Shown: positions 1-11,952 of the stretch, in pieces
Layout: each line of letters opens with the position of its first letter
How positions within the stretch are numbered: position 1 is the stretch's first letter
Assembly (NCBI RefSeq): GCF_029931775.1
Contig: NC_079322.1
Coordinates: forward strand, 21,216,542 to 21,280,541
Length of the DNA stretch: 64,000 nucleotides
Reading direction: 5' to 3'
From: Euleptes europaea
Lineage: Eukaryota; Chordata; Lepidosauria; Squamata; Sphaerodactylidae
Notes under the pieces: model-generated
Databases searched by the model: none
The model's input: the letters and a program-made list of their open reading frames with translations, nothing else
Told to the model about the DNA's origin: nothing
Made by a program: the position numbers and the translations under genes

Positions 1-145
1 GGATGAGCAGACAAAACTATGGAGCTGGGCGGAAGAAAGGAAGAGGGAAGCAGACTGCTAGAAACAACAACCTTGTCAGGAGTTTGCAGCCTGGCAATGG
101 CAGTAGCAGCCATGAGCTGTGCTGGCTGGTCTAGCCTTGAACATA

Positions 146-236
146 AAGACATAAGAAGACATAAGAAGAGCCCTGCTGGATCAGACCAGTGGTCCATCTA
201 GTCCAACATCCTGTCTCACACAGCAGGCAACCATTC
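146..236 (-). repeat. CR1 LINE 3' end fragment
   Basis: Repeated ACATAAGAAGAC followed by GCCCTGCTGGATCAGACCAG is the inverted 3' terminus of the squamate CR1 family seen several times in this window. It directly abuts a plus-strand CR1 piece. Confidence 0.8.
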
Positions 237-650
237 AAGTACTTGAAGGGATGTCATATAGAGGCGGGTGCTGAGTTGTTTTCTGTTGCTCAAGAAGGTC
301 AGACCAGAACCAACGGGTTGAAATTAAATCAAAAGAGGTTTTGTCTAGACATTAGGAAGAATTTTCTAACAGATAGAGCGGTTCCTCAGTGGAACAGGCT
401 TCCTCGGTTGGTGGTAAGCTCTCCTTCCCTGGAGGTTTTTAAGAAGAGGTTAGATGGCCATCTGTCAGCAGTGCTGATTCTGTGACCTTAGGCAGATGAT
501 GAGAGGGAGGGCATCTTGGCCATCTTCTGGTCACTAGGGGTGTGGAGGGGGAGGTAGTTGTGAATTTCCTGCATTGTGCAGGGGGTTGGACTTGATGGCC
601 CTGGTGGTCCCTTCCAACTCTATGATTCTATGCTTCTATGATTCTATTCC
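237..650 (+). repeat. CR1 LINE, ORF2 end and 3' UTR
   Basis: The open frame encodes RFCLDIRKNFL...WNRLPRLV...SLEVFKKRLDGHL, the CR1 reverse transcriptase C-terminus. A 3' UTR follows, ending GGTCCCTTCCAACTCTATGA with octamer-like TTCTATGA repeats, the classic CR1 tail. Confidence 0.9.
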
Positions 651-850
651 CTCTGGAGGGCCAACAACAGGGCAGAGGCTGAGGCCTTCCCTTGATGTTG
701 CCTCCTGGCACTAGAATTCAGAGGCTGACTGTCTCTGAATGTGGAGGTTCCCTTTCGTCACTATGGCTAGTAGCCACTGAAAGACCCATCCTCCATGAAT
801 CTAATTGCCTTTTAAAGCTGTTTATGCCTATAGCTGGGAGGGAAGGTGGC

Positions 851-1037
851 ATGGTATAGCCTGATCTCATCAGATCTTGGAAGCTAAGCAGGGTCAGTAC
901 ACGGAAAGGAGACCTTAAAGGAAGACTCTGCAGAGGAAGGCAATGGCAAACCACGTCTGCTTCTCACTTGCCTTGAAAGCTCCTTGCTGGGGTCACCAGA
1001 AGTCAGCTGCGACTTGACGACACTTGACACACACATA
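851..1037 (+). repeat. 5S rRNA-derived SINE with BovB-like tail
   Basis: The head resembles 5S rRNA (CTGATCTCATCAGATCTTGGAAGCTAAGCAGGGTC, shown here only in part). The 3' part ends GTCAGCTGCGACTTGACGAC plus CA repeats, like the BovB LINE end. The 5S-like middle is diverged. Confidence 0.8.
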
Positions 1038-1061
1038 TGCCTGTGGCCATGACTACATCCT

Positions 1062-1470
1062 CTGGCAGCAAATTCCACATTTCAATCACTCTTTGTGTAA
1101 ACAAGTATTTCCTTTTTGTCTGTCCTGAATCTCCTACCCATAAGCTTCATTTAGGGTTGCCAACTTCCTGCTATTACAACTGATCTCCTCTCCAGCAGAT
1201 AGAGATCAGTTCGCCTGGAGAAAATGGCCACCCTGGCAATTGGACTCTATCGCACTGAAGTCCCTCCCCTCCCCAAGCCCCACCATCCTCAGGCTCCACC
1301 CCAAAAAACCTCCCGCCAGTGGCGAAGAGGGACCTGGCAACCCTAGCTTCATTGAATGCCCTCGAGTTTTAGCATTTTGGGAGAGGAAAGAGATGAAAGT
1401 TGTTTGTGTCAACTCTCTCCACCCTGTGCATAATTTTATAAACCTCTATCATGTCCTCCAGTGCTCCAGT
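1062..1470 (-). repeat. CR1 LINE fragment split by a hAT MITE
   Basis: Minus-strand CR1 C-terminal coding and 3' region (ATTCCACATTTCAATCACTCTTTG; CTCCACCCTGTGCATAATTTTATA, shortened). It is interrupted at 1152-1345 by a MITE with an exact 8-bp target duplication. Confidence 0.75.
1152..1345 (-). mobile_element. hAT-type MITE (TAGGGTTGCCA family), with target duplication
   Basis: Terminal inverted repeats TAGGGTTGCCA / TGGCAACCCTA, with GCTTCATT on both sides (1144-1151 and 1346-1353). It is inserted into a CR1 fragment. It is non-autonomous, with no coding capacity. Confidence 0.85.
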
Positions 1471-2290
1471 GCTGGATTGGTTGAAGGGTTTAGCAGGATC
1501 TGAGAGGCCTCATAGTGAATTTTGAAGAATGGCACTGGGAGCAGAGAGCAGAGCGACTGCTATTTTACTGTGCTCTGCCTTCCTGGCATCCCTAGTGGCT
1601 GCATTGCAGAATTGCATTAGAAGTAAAATCCAGATGCGTTCTGACTGCAGCATGGTGCTGGTTTCAGGGGCCCTCCAGCTGATTCGGGCCCCCGAAAATC
1701 TGTTCCCCCCCACCCCCGGCAGTCCTGAAGGGGAAAAGTGAGAAGGGTCAGCTGGAAGGAAGTTCCCCGAGAATAGCAATCTAGGTATCAAAGGAACAGC
1801 AGCAGAGAAGACAAAGTAAAGATAAAGAGAGCCCTGTCCTTTCTATCTTACTAGCTGTATTACTCCAACTGAAGTCTTGCTAGTACTAAGATAACATGCA
1901 CCATCCATTCCATCTAGCATTTCCCATGGCTCATTTAGTTTGGCCCTAAGAGTCAACATATATTTAAGATTAATTTGTTCTGTGCAGCAAAAATAATGTT
2001 AAAGAAATTACCAGCCTTTAATATCCTCTGTGCATAGAAATAAACAGTATTCTTTCTCTAACTTTTGGTTTGGACATCCCATTAGATGATCAATTTAAGT
2101 TTAGAGACTGCTGCCTCCCGTAGCATCTCAGGCCTAACTGCACAGTATGTTTTCCTCATATCTCCTCAAGTCCACCATGAGGATTTTTAATTGGAAAAAT
2201 GAATTGTGAATTCCTCAGTGGGAACTTAATTCCCAGGTGCATGCAGGCTCAATTTGAACTGTGGCCATTGCATGTGCTCAGAGGGGTTTG
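1471..2290. other. No gene or clear repeat seen
   Basis: I see no exon, RNA gene or recognisable repeat here. The overlapping open frames at 1510-1791 look like chance. Confidence 0.5.
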
Positions 2291-2291
2291 C

Positions 2292-2552
2292 ACAGAACCG
2301 GGTTTGATTCTCCACTCCTCCACATGAGCGGCGGACTCTAATCTGGTGAACCGGGTTGGTTTCCCCACTCCTCCACATGAAGCCTGCTGTGTGACCTTGG
2401 GCTAGTCACAGTTCTCTCTGATCTCTCTCAGCCTCACCTACCTCACAAGGTGTCTGTTGTGGGGAGAGGAAGGGAAGGTGATTGTAAGCTGGTTTGATTC
2501 TCCTTAAAAGGTAGAGAAAATCGGTGTATAAAAACCAACTCTTCTTCTTAAG
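2292..2552 (+). repeat. tRNA-derived CORE-like SINE (family A), 5' truncated
   Basis: It begins near the tRNA B-box-like GGGTTTGATTC, then CACTCCTCCACATGA and GTGACCTTGGGCTAGTCACA (MIR/CORE-like). It ends in TATAAAAACCAACTCTTCTTC. The full-length family is about 310 bp. Confidence 0.85.
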
Positions 2553-2697
2553 CTTCCCTGCCAGTGCAGCATTTTCCTGACCCGAAATGGGCCTGGAGAG
2601 CCACTATTTGTCATAACTACATATATATTTGCCCACTGGGGCAAATAGGAGTTCCCGGGGCCATTTTGGATAAGGAATAAATAGCATGGGATAGAAG

Positions 2698-2910
2698 TAA
2701 GGTTGCCACCTATTGGTTGGGAAATTCTTGTGGGGGAGGACCATGGAGAGGGCAGGGTTGAGAGAGGGGAGAGACCTCAGTGGAGTATAATGCCATTGAA
2801 TCCACCCTCCATAGCAGCCATTTTCTCCAGGTGAATTGATCTCTGAAGTCTAGAGATCAGTTGTAATTCTGGGAGATCTGCTGGCCCCACCTGGAGATTG
2901 GCAGCCCTGA
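2698..2910 (+). mobile_element. hAT-type MITE (TAGGGTTGCCA family)
   Basis: The ends are TAAGGTTGCCA and TGGCAGCCCTGA, with the family's internal GGTGAATTGATCTCT segment. No clear target duplication, so this is an older copy. Confidence 0.75.
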
Positions 2911-2963
2911 TCTGAATTGGGCCCCTACACATCTGGGATGAAAGATCAGTTGTGGGAGGGGGG

Positions 2964-3092
<129 letters not shown>

Positions 3093-3195
3093 CAAGCAAG
3101 CTGGGTGAGGACTTTTTAAACAACAAATATAACACATAAGTGAGGGGAGTTCTGTTTCTCCCTTGTCCCCCTCATCTTTCTGTGTGACATTATTT

Positions 3196-3876
3196 GGCGA
3201 TGTTTAATTATTAAACTATATATTGATTTTAATGATATTTATTTACATTGAGACTGGGAAGGGCAGCCATGAAGGAGCTAGAAAAGATTCTTAAGTGTAA
3301 GGATGTGTCACTGCCAACTAAGATCGGGTTAATTCATGCCATTGTATTCCCTACTACTATGTATGAGTGTGAGAGCTGGACAATGAAGAAAGCTGATAGG
3401 AAGAAAGTAGATTCTTTTGAAATGTGGTGTTGGAGGAGAGTGTTACGGATACGGATACCCTGGACCGCCAAAAAAACAAATCAGTGGGTTTTAGATCAAA
3501 TCAAGCCAGAACTGACCCTAGAAGCTAAAATGACTAAACTGAGGCTGTCGTACTTTAAACATATTATGAGAAGACAAGAGTCACTGGAAAAGACAATCAT
3601 ACTAGGAAAAGTTGAAGGCAGCAGGAAAAGAGGAAGACCCAACAAGAGATGGATTAAAGGAAGCATCAGCCCTCAATTTACAAGATCTGAGCAAGGCTGT
3701 TAAGGATATGACACTTTGGAGGACATTGATTCATAGGGTTGACATAAGTCGGAAACGACTTGACGGCACTTAGCACACACATTTATAATGAGATGCCGTA
3801 TTTTAACTGATGTAAGCCGCCCTGAGCCTTGGTTGGGAAAGGGTGGGTTAAAAATCAAATAAATGAATAAATAAAT
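3196..3876 (+). repeat. LINE 3' tail (CCGCCCTGAGCC type) split by BovB
   Basis: AT-rich TTTTAAT repeats before the BovB and GTAAGCCGCCCTGAGCCTTGG plus AAATAAAT repeats after it form one interrupted LINE 3' UTR. The same tail recurs near 24640, 48130, 54425 and 63000. I assign it tentatively to an L2-like LINE. Confidence 0.6.
3254..3780 (+). repeat. BovB (RTE) LINE, 3' terminal part
   Basis: An open frame of about 150 codons encodes the BovB C-terminus: MYECESWTMKKADRKK, EMWCWRRVLRI, PWTAKKTNQW and [16 protein letters not shown]. It ends GTCGGAAACGACTTGACGGC plus CA repeats. It is flanked by a near-identical 13-bp duplication, ATTTACATTGAGA (3241-3253) and ATTTATAATGAGA (3781-3793). This is a 5'-truncated insertion. 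Confidence 0.92.
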
Positions 3877-4723
3877 ATTCTCCCAACCTGGCTTTGTTAT
3901 CAGAAGTGAAGGTGGGAAGAAAGATGCTTAAACCAACGGAGCACAAAGAGGTAAGGAAGGGGAGGGTGAACAGTTTAGTTCCCCTTGTCCATTAATTCTG
4001 CTTTCTGTAAAACTTAGAATTAACTTACCCCCTCTCTTTAAAAGACATCTGAATAAATAAACACGAGCTTCTGTCAGATCTAATTTTATTCTGAGTCACG
4101 TGAAGCATGGCCCTAAGGTAGCCAGTGTTACCTGTTCCAAGGCAGAGTTGCTGGACACTGTCTAAAGTGAGATGATTCACGCTGATTCACTGTTGGTTTC
4201 ACATAAAAAACACTCTTGCTAAATAGTTTGGTGGGTAGCAAAGTGTCCTTTGTGTTTTGAAAAGGTATATAACGTTAAATGTTGCTGCACTTTCTGGAAA
4301 ATGTGGCTTCTCTAATTGAAGGCTGCACAAAAGAGAGTCTTTTCAGACATCGTTTTCGATTAGTCATTTCAGGGTGGGTCACCCCCTTTCTATCATTCGT
4401 CCGGTAATGTGATGCAACTGAAAAGAACTCCAACCCGCACTCCATGTCATGCTGAGACCACCAGCTAGAAAATTATTAACAGCCTTCCCTTTGCAATGCA
4501 AGAGAAGAGGGAATAACGCCTCTCCCACTGGCCCAGGGAACCCGAAAATAGAAGTTCAAAGTGTTGTAAGGCTGTCTTCCTGGTTGTCCTGGTTAGAACG
4601 ACTGGTAACTTGAACTGGGCTTACCAGAAATCTTGCAAATGCTGTGTCACATTCTCATCCACAAATCTGGGACGGGTAATCTAATTACACAGTTCATAAA
4701 ACAAATGGCTTGGAAAAGGGATT
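3877..4723. other. No gene or clear repeat seen
   Basis: Apparently unique sequence of ordinary composition. No exon recognised. Confidence 0.45.
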
Positions 4724-5033
4724 AGAAGAAGAAGAAGAGTTGGTTTTTATATGCCAACTTTCTCTACCACTTAAGGCAGAATCAAACCGGCTTACAATCA
4801 CCTTCCCTTCCCCTCCCCACAACAGACACCCTGTGAGGTAGGTGGGGCTGAGAGAGTGTGACTAGCCCAAGGTCACCCATCTGGCTTCATGTGTAGGAGT
4901 GGGGAAACCAACCCAGTTCACCAGATTAGCCTCCGCCGCTCATGTGGAGGAGTGGGGAATCAAACCCTGTTCTCCAGATCAGATTCCACCACTCCAAACC
5001 ACCACTCTTAACCACTACACCACGCTGGCTCTC
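4724..5033 (-). repeat. tRNA-derived CORE-like SINE (family A), full length
   Basis: Minus-strand copy. The head AGCCAGCGTGGTGTAGTGG (A box) lies at the right end and the AGTTGGTTTTTATATGCC tail complement at the left. Confidence 0.92.
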
Positions 5034-5105
5034 TTTAGCTTTAGTCATGAAGGACAGGTCTTTCCACGGCTACTAGCCATGATGGCTAAGTAAAACCTCC
5101 ATGGA

Positions 5106-5195
5106 CAATAGCAGTAGAAAAGACCAAGAGTCCAGTAGCATCTTAAAGACTAACAAAATTTCTAACAGGGTATGAGCTTTCATGAGCCACAGCTG
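5106..5195 (+). repeat. Fragment of a palindromic repeat (AGAGTCCAGTAGCA family)
   Basis: It contains AAGAGTCCAGTAGCATCTTA and a GAGCTTTCATGAGCCACAGC half-hairpin. Same family as 38803-38935 and 51167-51690. Confidence 0.65.
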
Positions 5196-5314
5196 TTTGT
5201 ATTATTCTTCTGTAGCCATCTGCATCTTCTGGATGGTTTGGTATCCAAGCTTTGTTTCATATGTATTCCTGTAACATACATCTAGGTCCTTCTAGTTATT
5301 TAAACGTTTATACC

Positions 5315-5512
5315 TTGGGTTGGCAACCTCCGGGTGGTGGCTGGAGATCTCCTACTATTACAACTGACCTCCAGGTGGCAGAGATCAGTTCCCCTGGAGA
5401 AAATAGCTGCTTGGGCAATTGGACTCTATGGCATTGAAGTCCAAACCCCACCCTCATCAGACTCCCCCCAAAAAATCTCCAGGTATTTCCCAACTCAGAG
5501 CTGACAACCCTA
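5315..5512 (-). mobile_element. hAT-type MITE with exact target duplication
   Basis: Inverted ends TTGGGTTGGCAAC / GACAACCCTA are flanked by TTTATACC on both sides (5307-5314 and 5513-5520). Confidence 0.85.
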
Positions 5513-5520
5513 TTTATACC

Positions 5521-6819
5521 CCACTTATCGCTCTGATAAAATATACATAAACCATATTTAAACAGAGGTATACAAACAGGAATTTAGGATACTCTTCCAG
5601 AAAACTATGGGAAATAGCTATCCTGGGCTGATGCTGGTTCTGGCAGCTTAGTTTAGCCAAGGCCACAGGGTGTGTGCTGCAGTCTAAGGGCCAAGGCCCC
5701 TTTGGCTCTTGCCCTTTGGACAAGCCCAGGCTTAAACTACCTGCAAAGAGGGAGGAACAGATGTTCAGCCACAGCAGATGTTCAGGTCTTGTTCAGATGC
5801 TCCCCGTCCCCTTGTTTATACTAATAACAAAACGAAGTGATAAAAGATGATAACAGATGTTACAACAGGACAGACAACAGACCGCTTTCTAAACAGTTCA
5901 AGAGAAAAGGGGAGATGCTTTGTGGCTTTAAATATGTAACAACCGTAGGAGGAAGGAGGTTTTGCCCAGAATAACTGGAGAAGTGATTCACCGTGTCTGC
6001 AACTTCAACAAAAAAATCCCAGTTAGGTTTCCTTTGCATCTAATGTTTGTGAGCAGGCGAAGGTCCCTTGGAGAAAGGTCGGCTGTGCTGTCCTTGTTTT
6101 CAGTCAGTTTCGTTATCACCTTTACTCAGCAGTAGGAACTGCCACTCAATGGTCACGTGAACAAAGGACAATCGTTGTTTAGGATTGCCGACCAGCTACT
6201 ATTTTACTGGACCAACCAGTAAAGCTGTATTTTGCAGACAATCACAACTGGGGTTTGAGAAGAGAGCAAACTCCAGTCTCCACCCATAACCCTTCTGGTT
6301 CTATCATGGCTCTCCCCCTTAACTGCTTGATTGCACCCCGAACCATCAGATTCCATCATGGCTCTTCCCGAACTGTCAGTTTCCACTAGGCTTTTTTCGA
6401 AGGCATGAGATTTGGGGTTTGGCTAGACTTTGTCTGCACTCGGGGGACCTCTTAGAGTGTTAAACTGGGGTTCAAGCCCTTAGTCATGAAGCTCACTGGC
6501 TGACATTTCTCAGTCACGTTCTCTCAGTTTAGGTTACCACACAGGATTGTTATGGGGATAAAGTAGAGAGGGGACGACCACATACATCACCCTGAACTCA
6601 GTGGATGGATGGATGGATGGATGACAGATGATAGATGATAGATGATAGATAGCGCCCCCTCCCCTAGACGGCCAGCACAATATAGATACCATATTTAGCC
6701 AAAAGGATGATGACCCTTAATCTAAGAGCTAACCCCCTCCCAAAAAGGCTATACTCCAAACATTTGTTAATTATGTAACTGCTGCACATAACTGTAACTT
6801 GTATATGAATTTAAGGTGG
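5521..6819. other. Mostly unique; short (GATG)n/(GATA)n tract
   Basis: No gene recognised. A GGAT/GATG tract followed by GATAGAT repeats lies at 6602-6650. Confidence 0.5.
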
Positions 6820-6958
6820 TCCCCGTGACTGGGGAAGGCAATGGCAAACCACCCCATAAACTTAGTCTGCCTAGTAAACATCGGGATGTGATGTCACCCC
6901 ATGGGTCAGGAATGAACCAGTGCTTGCACAGGAGACTACCTTTACCTTTTACCTCTTT
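6820..6958 (+). repeat. Sauria-type SINE, 3' part
   Basis: GACTGGGGAAGGCAATGGCA, then CTGCCTAGTAAACATCGGGA and an ACCTTTACCTTT end. I recall this hexamer tail as diagnostic of Sauria SINEs, which use BovB. The tRNA-like head is missing. Confidence 0.8.
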
Positions 6959-7654
6959 TTTCCTCATGGCTCATACAGAAAAAAATAGTTTTCCTTTCAG
7001 ATGAGTAGGACTGTTTAAGAGCAAGTCCATTCTCTACTCTTTATTAAGAGGTTGCACACATTATAGATTTTCCTATGTTGACCTCTCAGCCATCAGTTCA
7101 AGGAGGACAATGATAGGACTACAAGCAAAACAAGGCCTGACGCTGCATTCTTATCTTTACTGTCTTTCCCCTTTTAAAAATGCTCATAAAATACTTTGCT
7201 GAGAGACTGGCACAGGGAAATGCAGGCAACACCTCCCTCTCAAAAAAAATTAACTAGCAGAAATGGCTCTTTTGAGTACAAGTCATCTATATCCAACAGA
7301 GGGGCTGTGACTCTCAGACTGATCACAATTTGGTTCACCCAAGGTCTCTTCAGGAGCTAAGGAGCACAGCACACAAGCTCCATTAGCTTCCAGTTTTCCC
7401 TGAGGAACAAGCATTCAGTCAACTGTTGTTTCCCCTTCTGGCCACCAGATGTTGCTGTGAAGCTTGATTCTGGTGGCATTCTACTGGCTTTGAGCATGTT
7501 TTAGAGGGGTTCCCAGAAGACCACCCCATACAATCTAGACTCATCTATCTCAACAGCCAGATGGCAGTTTACAAATAAATCTCCTGAATTTGAGGATAAG
7601 TCTGGTTCAATCCAACCGAACATTTCCGCAGGATCCACTACGCATACTCCACAC

Positions 7655-7740
7655 GCACAAAAAGATCAGGCCAATGGTCCATCTAGTCCAGCATCCTGTT
7701 TCACACAGTGAACAACAGTGACCTGGAGGGACAATAGCTA
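7655..7740 (-). repeat. CR1 LINE 3' fragment
   Basis: GATCAGGCCAATGGTCCATC and TCCAGCATCCTGTTTCACAC match the inverted CR1 3' region. Short and diverged. Confidence 0.6.
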
Positions 7741-8321
7741 GTATCTTCCAGCTAGTCTTGGAGCTTAGTAAATTGTGTCTTTTGACTCTCTTTCCTGTTC
7801 TGCAAAGAAAGGTCATCACTTCCTTTCCTGCCCTGGTAATCATTACTTCACTAATTAGCACCTGAATGAGTCATTGGAGAATTATAAAGTCACTAGAAAG
7901 CTCTCCTACACAAGTCCCATTGATTTAGCTATTCCAGTGATAGATCCACGACCTCAACCAGTCAGGTTTTGGTAATAAATAGATTGGCTTCATTATCCAG
8001 GATTACTTATTGGATGGTTTGTTGTTAACCAACCTGGCATCAATCAGGAAGAAAGCAAGAAAACCACTAGCTGGCTGTGACCAGTGTAAGACCTGGCTGA
8101 GTTTGTTTCTCCTCTACTACATGCCAGAGGCATGACCCAAAGGGTTCTTGGCCCGTAGATTGAGAGGAAGCTGAGATCCACTAGCAGAGAATGAAAGTGA
8201 ACTGCACTGCATTCAGAAGCCTTTCCCACCTTCTTCTTTTTTGCTTCTATTGTATTTTTGTACTGTATTTTTAAAAAATTGTAAGCCAACCTTTGTAAGC
8301 CAAACTTATTAAATGTATTTA

Positions 8322-8500
8322 CAGAGGAGCATGCCTATTATTTTGGGTGCGGTGGAACACAGGCAGGATGGTGCTGCTGCAGTCGTCTTGTTTGTGGCTT
8401 CCAAGAGGCCCCTGGTTGGCCACTGTGTGAACAGACTGCTGGACTTGATGGGCCTTGGTCTGATCCAGCAGGGCCTTTCTTATGTTCTTATATTTGGGAA
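8322..8500 (+). repeat. CR1 LINE 3' end
   Basis: GAGGAGCATGCCTATTATTT through GGCCACTGTGTGAACAGACT to TTTCTTATGTTCTTATA, the same 3' region as the CR1 copy at 16873-18132. Confidence 0.88.
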
Positions 8501-8677
8501 CCTTTGGGGAGAAAAAGCAGGATATAAATAATCAATGAAATAAAGGATGCGATTGACTTGCTGAGAAAGTAGTAAATTGTGTTGATACCCAAGGTTCTGT
8601 TTGTCTATCCTAAAGATAGCCTTTATATAAGCCTAAGGCCTCTGTAGGAAAATGATGGTTTGTTTTGTTTTGTTTTA

Positions 8678-8858
8678 CCATAGGTGACCCCATAAGATTT
8701 TCAAGGCAAGAGACATTCAGAGGTGGTTGGCCATTGCCTGCCTCTGCAAAGCAACTCTGGACTTCCTTGGTGGTCTCTCATCCAAGTATTAACCAGGGAC
8801 AACCCTGCTTAGCTTCTGAGATCTGATGAGATCAGGCTAGCCTGGGTAAACCAGGTCA
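8678..8858 (-). repeat. 5S rRNA-derived SINE
   Basis: Minus copy. The right end reads 5S-like (GAGATCTGATGAGATCAGGC) and the left end carries the shared GTTTTCAAGGCAAGAGAC segment. The CA tail is missing. Confidence 0.85.
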
Positions 8859-9032
8859 AGGCAAAAATGATGCATAAGCAATAAAAATATGTTTATAATT
8901 TAAATATTTATCAACCAGTGCATCCTCTACTCAAGGTTCCTCTTGCATAGTGAGCTCACTGAGTATGTTTTTTAAATGTATTTACTTAATTTTTAATTCA
9001 CTTTTCTCCCCAATGGTTCCCAAGCAGCTTAC

Positions 9033-9336
9033 GACAAGCATGGTGTAGTGGCTAAGAGCGGCGGTTTGGAGTGGTGGACTCTGATCTAGAGAACCAGGTT
9101 TGATTCCCGATTCCTCCACATGAGTGGTGGATACTAATCTGGTGAACTGGATTTGTTTCCCCACTCCTCCACATGAAGCCAGCTGGGTGACCTTGAGCTA
9201 GTCACAGCTCTTAGAGCTCTCTCAGCCCCACTGACCTCACAGGGTGTCTGTTGTGGGGAGGGGAAGGTGATTGTAAGATGATTTGATTCTTCTTTAAGTG
9301 GTAGAAGAAGTCGGCATATAAAAACCAACTCTTTTT
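9033..9336 (+). repeat. tRNA-derived CORE-like SINE (family A), full length
   Basis: A box in GCATGGTGTAGTGGCTAAGA, degenerate B box GGTTTGATTCC, and end TATAAAAACCAACTC. Confidence 0.92.
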
Positions 9337-9339
9337 TTC

Positions 9340-9488
9340 CTCCCATTTCTCCTCATGGCATCCCTGTGAGGCCGGTTAGGTTGAGGATATCCAACTAGCC
9401 CAAGGTCAGCAAGCTGTCATGGCAGAATGGGGATTCAAACCTGGGTCTCCCAGATGATCGTCTGAAACTCTAACCACTACACCACGCT
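9340..9488 (-). repeat. MIR-like / CORE SINE
   Basis: Reading on minus: GTAGTGGTTAGAGT, then GGGTTTGAATCCCC, then CTTGGGCTAGTTGG and CTCACAGGGATGCC, the MIR layout. It abuts the family A SINE. Confidence 0.75.
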
Positions 9489-10913
9489 TCACACCTTTGG
9501 ACGGTACTGATAAAAGCCTCAGTGTGTTGTGTTTGCATGTTCCACCGATTAGGTGTGCCTCCCCAGATAGGCAAAGGCTGTGTCTGTCATCCTGTCAACA
9601 GGAATGACCTATTGCTGCTTGATAGCCGTCTGCCCTGGGAGGTCACTCATGTGCAGAGCCAGTCATTACTGTTAACACTACAAATTACCATTCTTCTGCA
9701 ACAGCCACAATTTCTCTAGTGGCAAAGCAGTGTTCAGAAAGCGCAGCTGACACAATTCCTCAGCAAAGGTCCCTGTCACAGTTTAAAGCCAAAGGGCTGG
9801 GTAAGAATCATCGGGAGGCTGGCGGTGAAAATGACGGATGCCGTTGAAGGAACAAATCGAAAAGTGGGCCAGTTCAACACAAACGGTGGAGGAACATTAA
9901 TTCCAAGAAGAGTGAAAGATGAGTCAACCAAGACAAACGTAAAAGAAGGTAGCTGTTTTGAGACAGCATACAGTGTTGAAATGCCTTTTCCCGTCTTTTT
10001 CATTTGCTCGCTCAAGTAAAGTTATTGTTAACCCATCGGCAGAAAAAGGCCAAATTGTAATGCCATTAGTAGTCACAGAATTGAGGTTGCCCCATACAAA
10101 CATACACTAAAACTTAAACAACTTTGACTTAAAAGTGAGGAACTGGCAGTATTGACTGGAACTTGGTTAACAATAAAACCATGATAGCCTGAGTAGTCCC
10201 AAGATTTGGAAAGAAATAAGACTCTGATGGCATGGGGGAGGGGAGAGACATCCGTGGGGCTCAAGCACCTCTCAGTAGAATTCTGCAAAGAAACTAAATA
10301 CATATGGTTCCAAACATATGTTGTCGCCTCTCACATTTGCTTTAAAAAACACCTTATTGCTATGCAAGATGAGGAGTCAGCTTTCTGGGATGGCTATTTT
10401 TTAAGCAAATAGGACTGAATTTTCAGGAATCCTGCTCCTATCTGTCTGCTAAAGATCCCTCCAGCTTGGAATGGATTTGACAAAGGGATCTGATTCTACT
10501 GACCTACTGTGGGCCCTGCTGAAAAAAATCCAAGAAAGATACAGATGCTGTCTTTGCATAACTGGAGGTGGAAAATATCCCAGAAGATGATGGTATGTTT
10601 GCCCTCCTTTAAGGGTTTTGGGATCAGCTCTTTTCTCACAGCAGTGGTAATTGCGTTTACATTGAGGGACAAAAGGGTTCATGGAAGAATGCGGCAACTC
10701 TTTTGCCCATCTGGTGGTCTTCTTTGCAGTTCTCCCCCCCTCCAATGGAATGACAGCCTCTCCTTCCCAAACACCTGAACTCTCCAGTCTCACCCCTATA
10801 GAACCTTCTTGCTCTTCTCCTCTCATCTTCCGTCTGTCCATCCTGTCTCCTCAAGAGAATCTGCTAGGCCCACAGGTAACCCTTCGCAGAGACTCCTGGG
10901 AAATAAACGGCAG
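9489..10913. other. Repeat-free block; no gene recognised
   Basis: About 1.4 kb without a recognised repeat, unusual for this repeat-rich flank. The open frames (for example 9825-10019) show no family match I know. It could hold regulatory sequence but nothing specific is seen. Confidence 0.4.
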
Positions 10914-11133
10914 TAGGGTTGCCAGCTCTTGGTTGGGAAATACCCGGAGATTTGGGGGGATGGAGCCTGGGGAGGGCGGGGCTTGGGAAAGGGAGGGACT
11001 TCATTGGGGTATAATGCCATAGAGCCCACCTTCCAAAGGGGCCATTTTGTTCAGGTGAACTGATCTCTGTCGCCTGGAGATCAGTTGAAATCGCAAGAGA
11101 TCTCCAGCTACCACCAAGAGGTTGGCATCCCTA
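10914..11133 (+). mobile_element. hAT-type MITE
   Basis: Starts TAGGGTTGCCAGCTC and ends GGTTGGCATCCCTA, with flanks AACGGCAG and AATGTCAG, a decayed 8-bp duplication. Confidence 0.8.
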
Positions 11134-11189
11134 AATGTCAGGGATCCTAACCCTGGCCCCAATATGTAGGAAAAGGCATTCTGTATGTG

Positions 11190-11395
11190 TGTATAAAGTG
11201 CTGTCTAGTTGCAGGTGATTTATGGCGACCCCTTATGGGGTTTTCAAGGCAAAAGACTAACATAGGTGGTTTGCCATTGCCTTCCTCTGCATAGCAACCC
11301 TAGTACTCCCTGGTGGTCTCCCATCCAAATACTAACCAAGGCTGACCCTGCTTAGATTCCAAAATCTGATGAGATCAGGCTATACCATGCTTCCT
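11190..11395 (-). repeat. 5S rRNA-derived SINE
   Basis: Minus copy with GTTTTCAAGGCAAAAGAC, GGTGGTCTCCCATCCAAATA and TGATGAGATCAGGCTATACC, the 5S-like head. Confidence 0.85.
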
Positions 11396-11734
11396 TCCCT
11401 CCCAAAGGTGTTCTAGAAATATTTTTAAATCATCAAATATTTCTAAAGACTTTGGTTTAATCCCACCCCTTTTAAGCCAAAATTGGCTCTCAAAGCAGTC
11501 CAGAGGATTTTCACAAAATTACAGATGACATTAGAATTCAGTGCAAATATTCTTCCAGGTGGAGAGAGGGGATGATTCTCAGATGAAACTGGACCCTAGG
11601 CATAAGAGAGGGTAGGTTGGCACTACCTCTGTTGGTTAATAGGCAACAGATTACTGCCAACGGCAGGATTCAGTCCAATAGAGCTAGCTTGTTTTCTGAA
11701 GTAATGGTGGCAATATTACTGCTAGAGCCCCAAC

Positions 11735-11946
11735 TTGGATAGCCCCAGGCTAGCCTGATCTCATCAGATCACGGAAGCTAAGCAAGGTCGGCCCTACCTA
11801 GCACTTGGATGGGAGACCACCAAGGAAGTCCAGGATCGTTATGCAGAGGAAGGCAATGGCAAATCCCATCTGAATGTCTCTTACCTTGAACACCCTACTG
11901 GGTTGCCATAAGTCAGCTGCAACTTGACAGTACTTTACACATACGC
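11735..11946 (+). repeat. 5S rRNA-derived SINE, near full length
   Basis: GCCTGATCTCATCAGATCAC and CTTGGATGGGAGACCACCAA correspond to the 5S rRNA internal promoter region. It ends GCAACTTGACAGTACTTTAC plus CA-like bases. Confidence 0.88.
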
Positions 11947-11952
11947 ATTACC

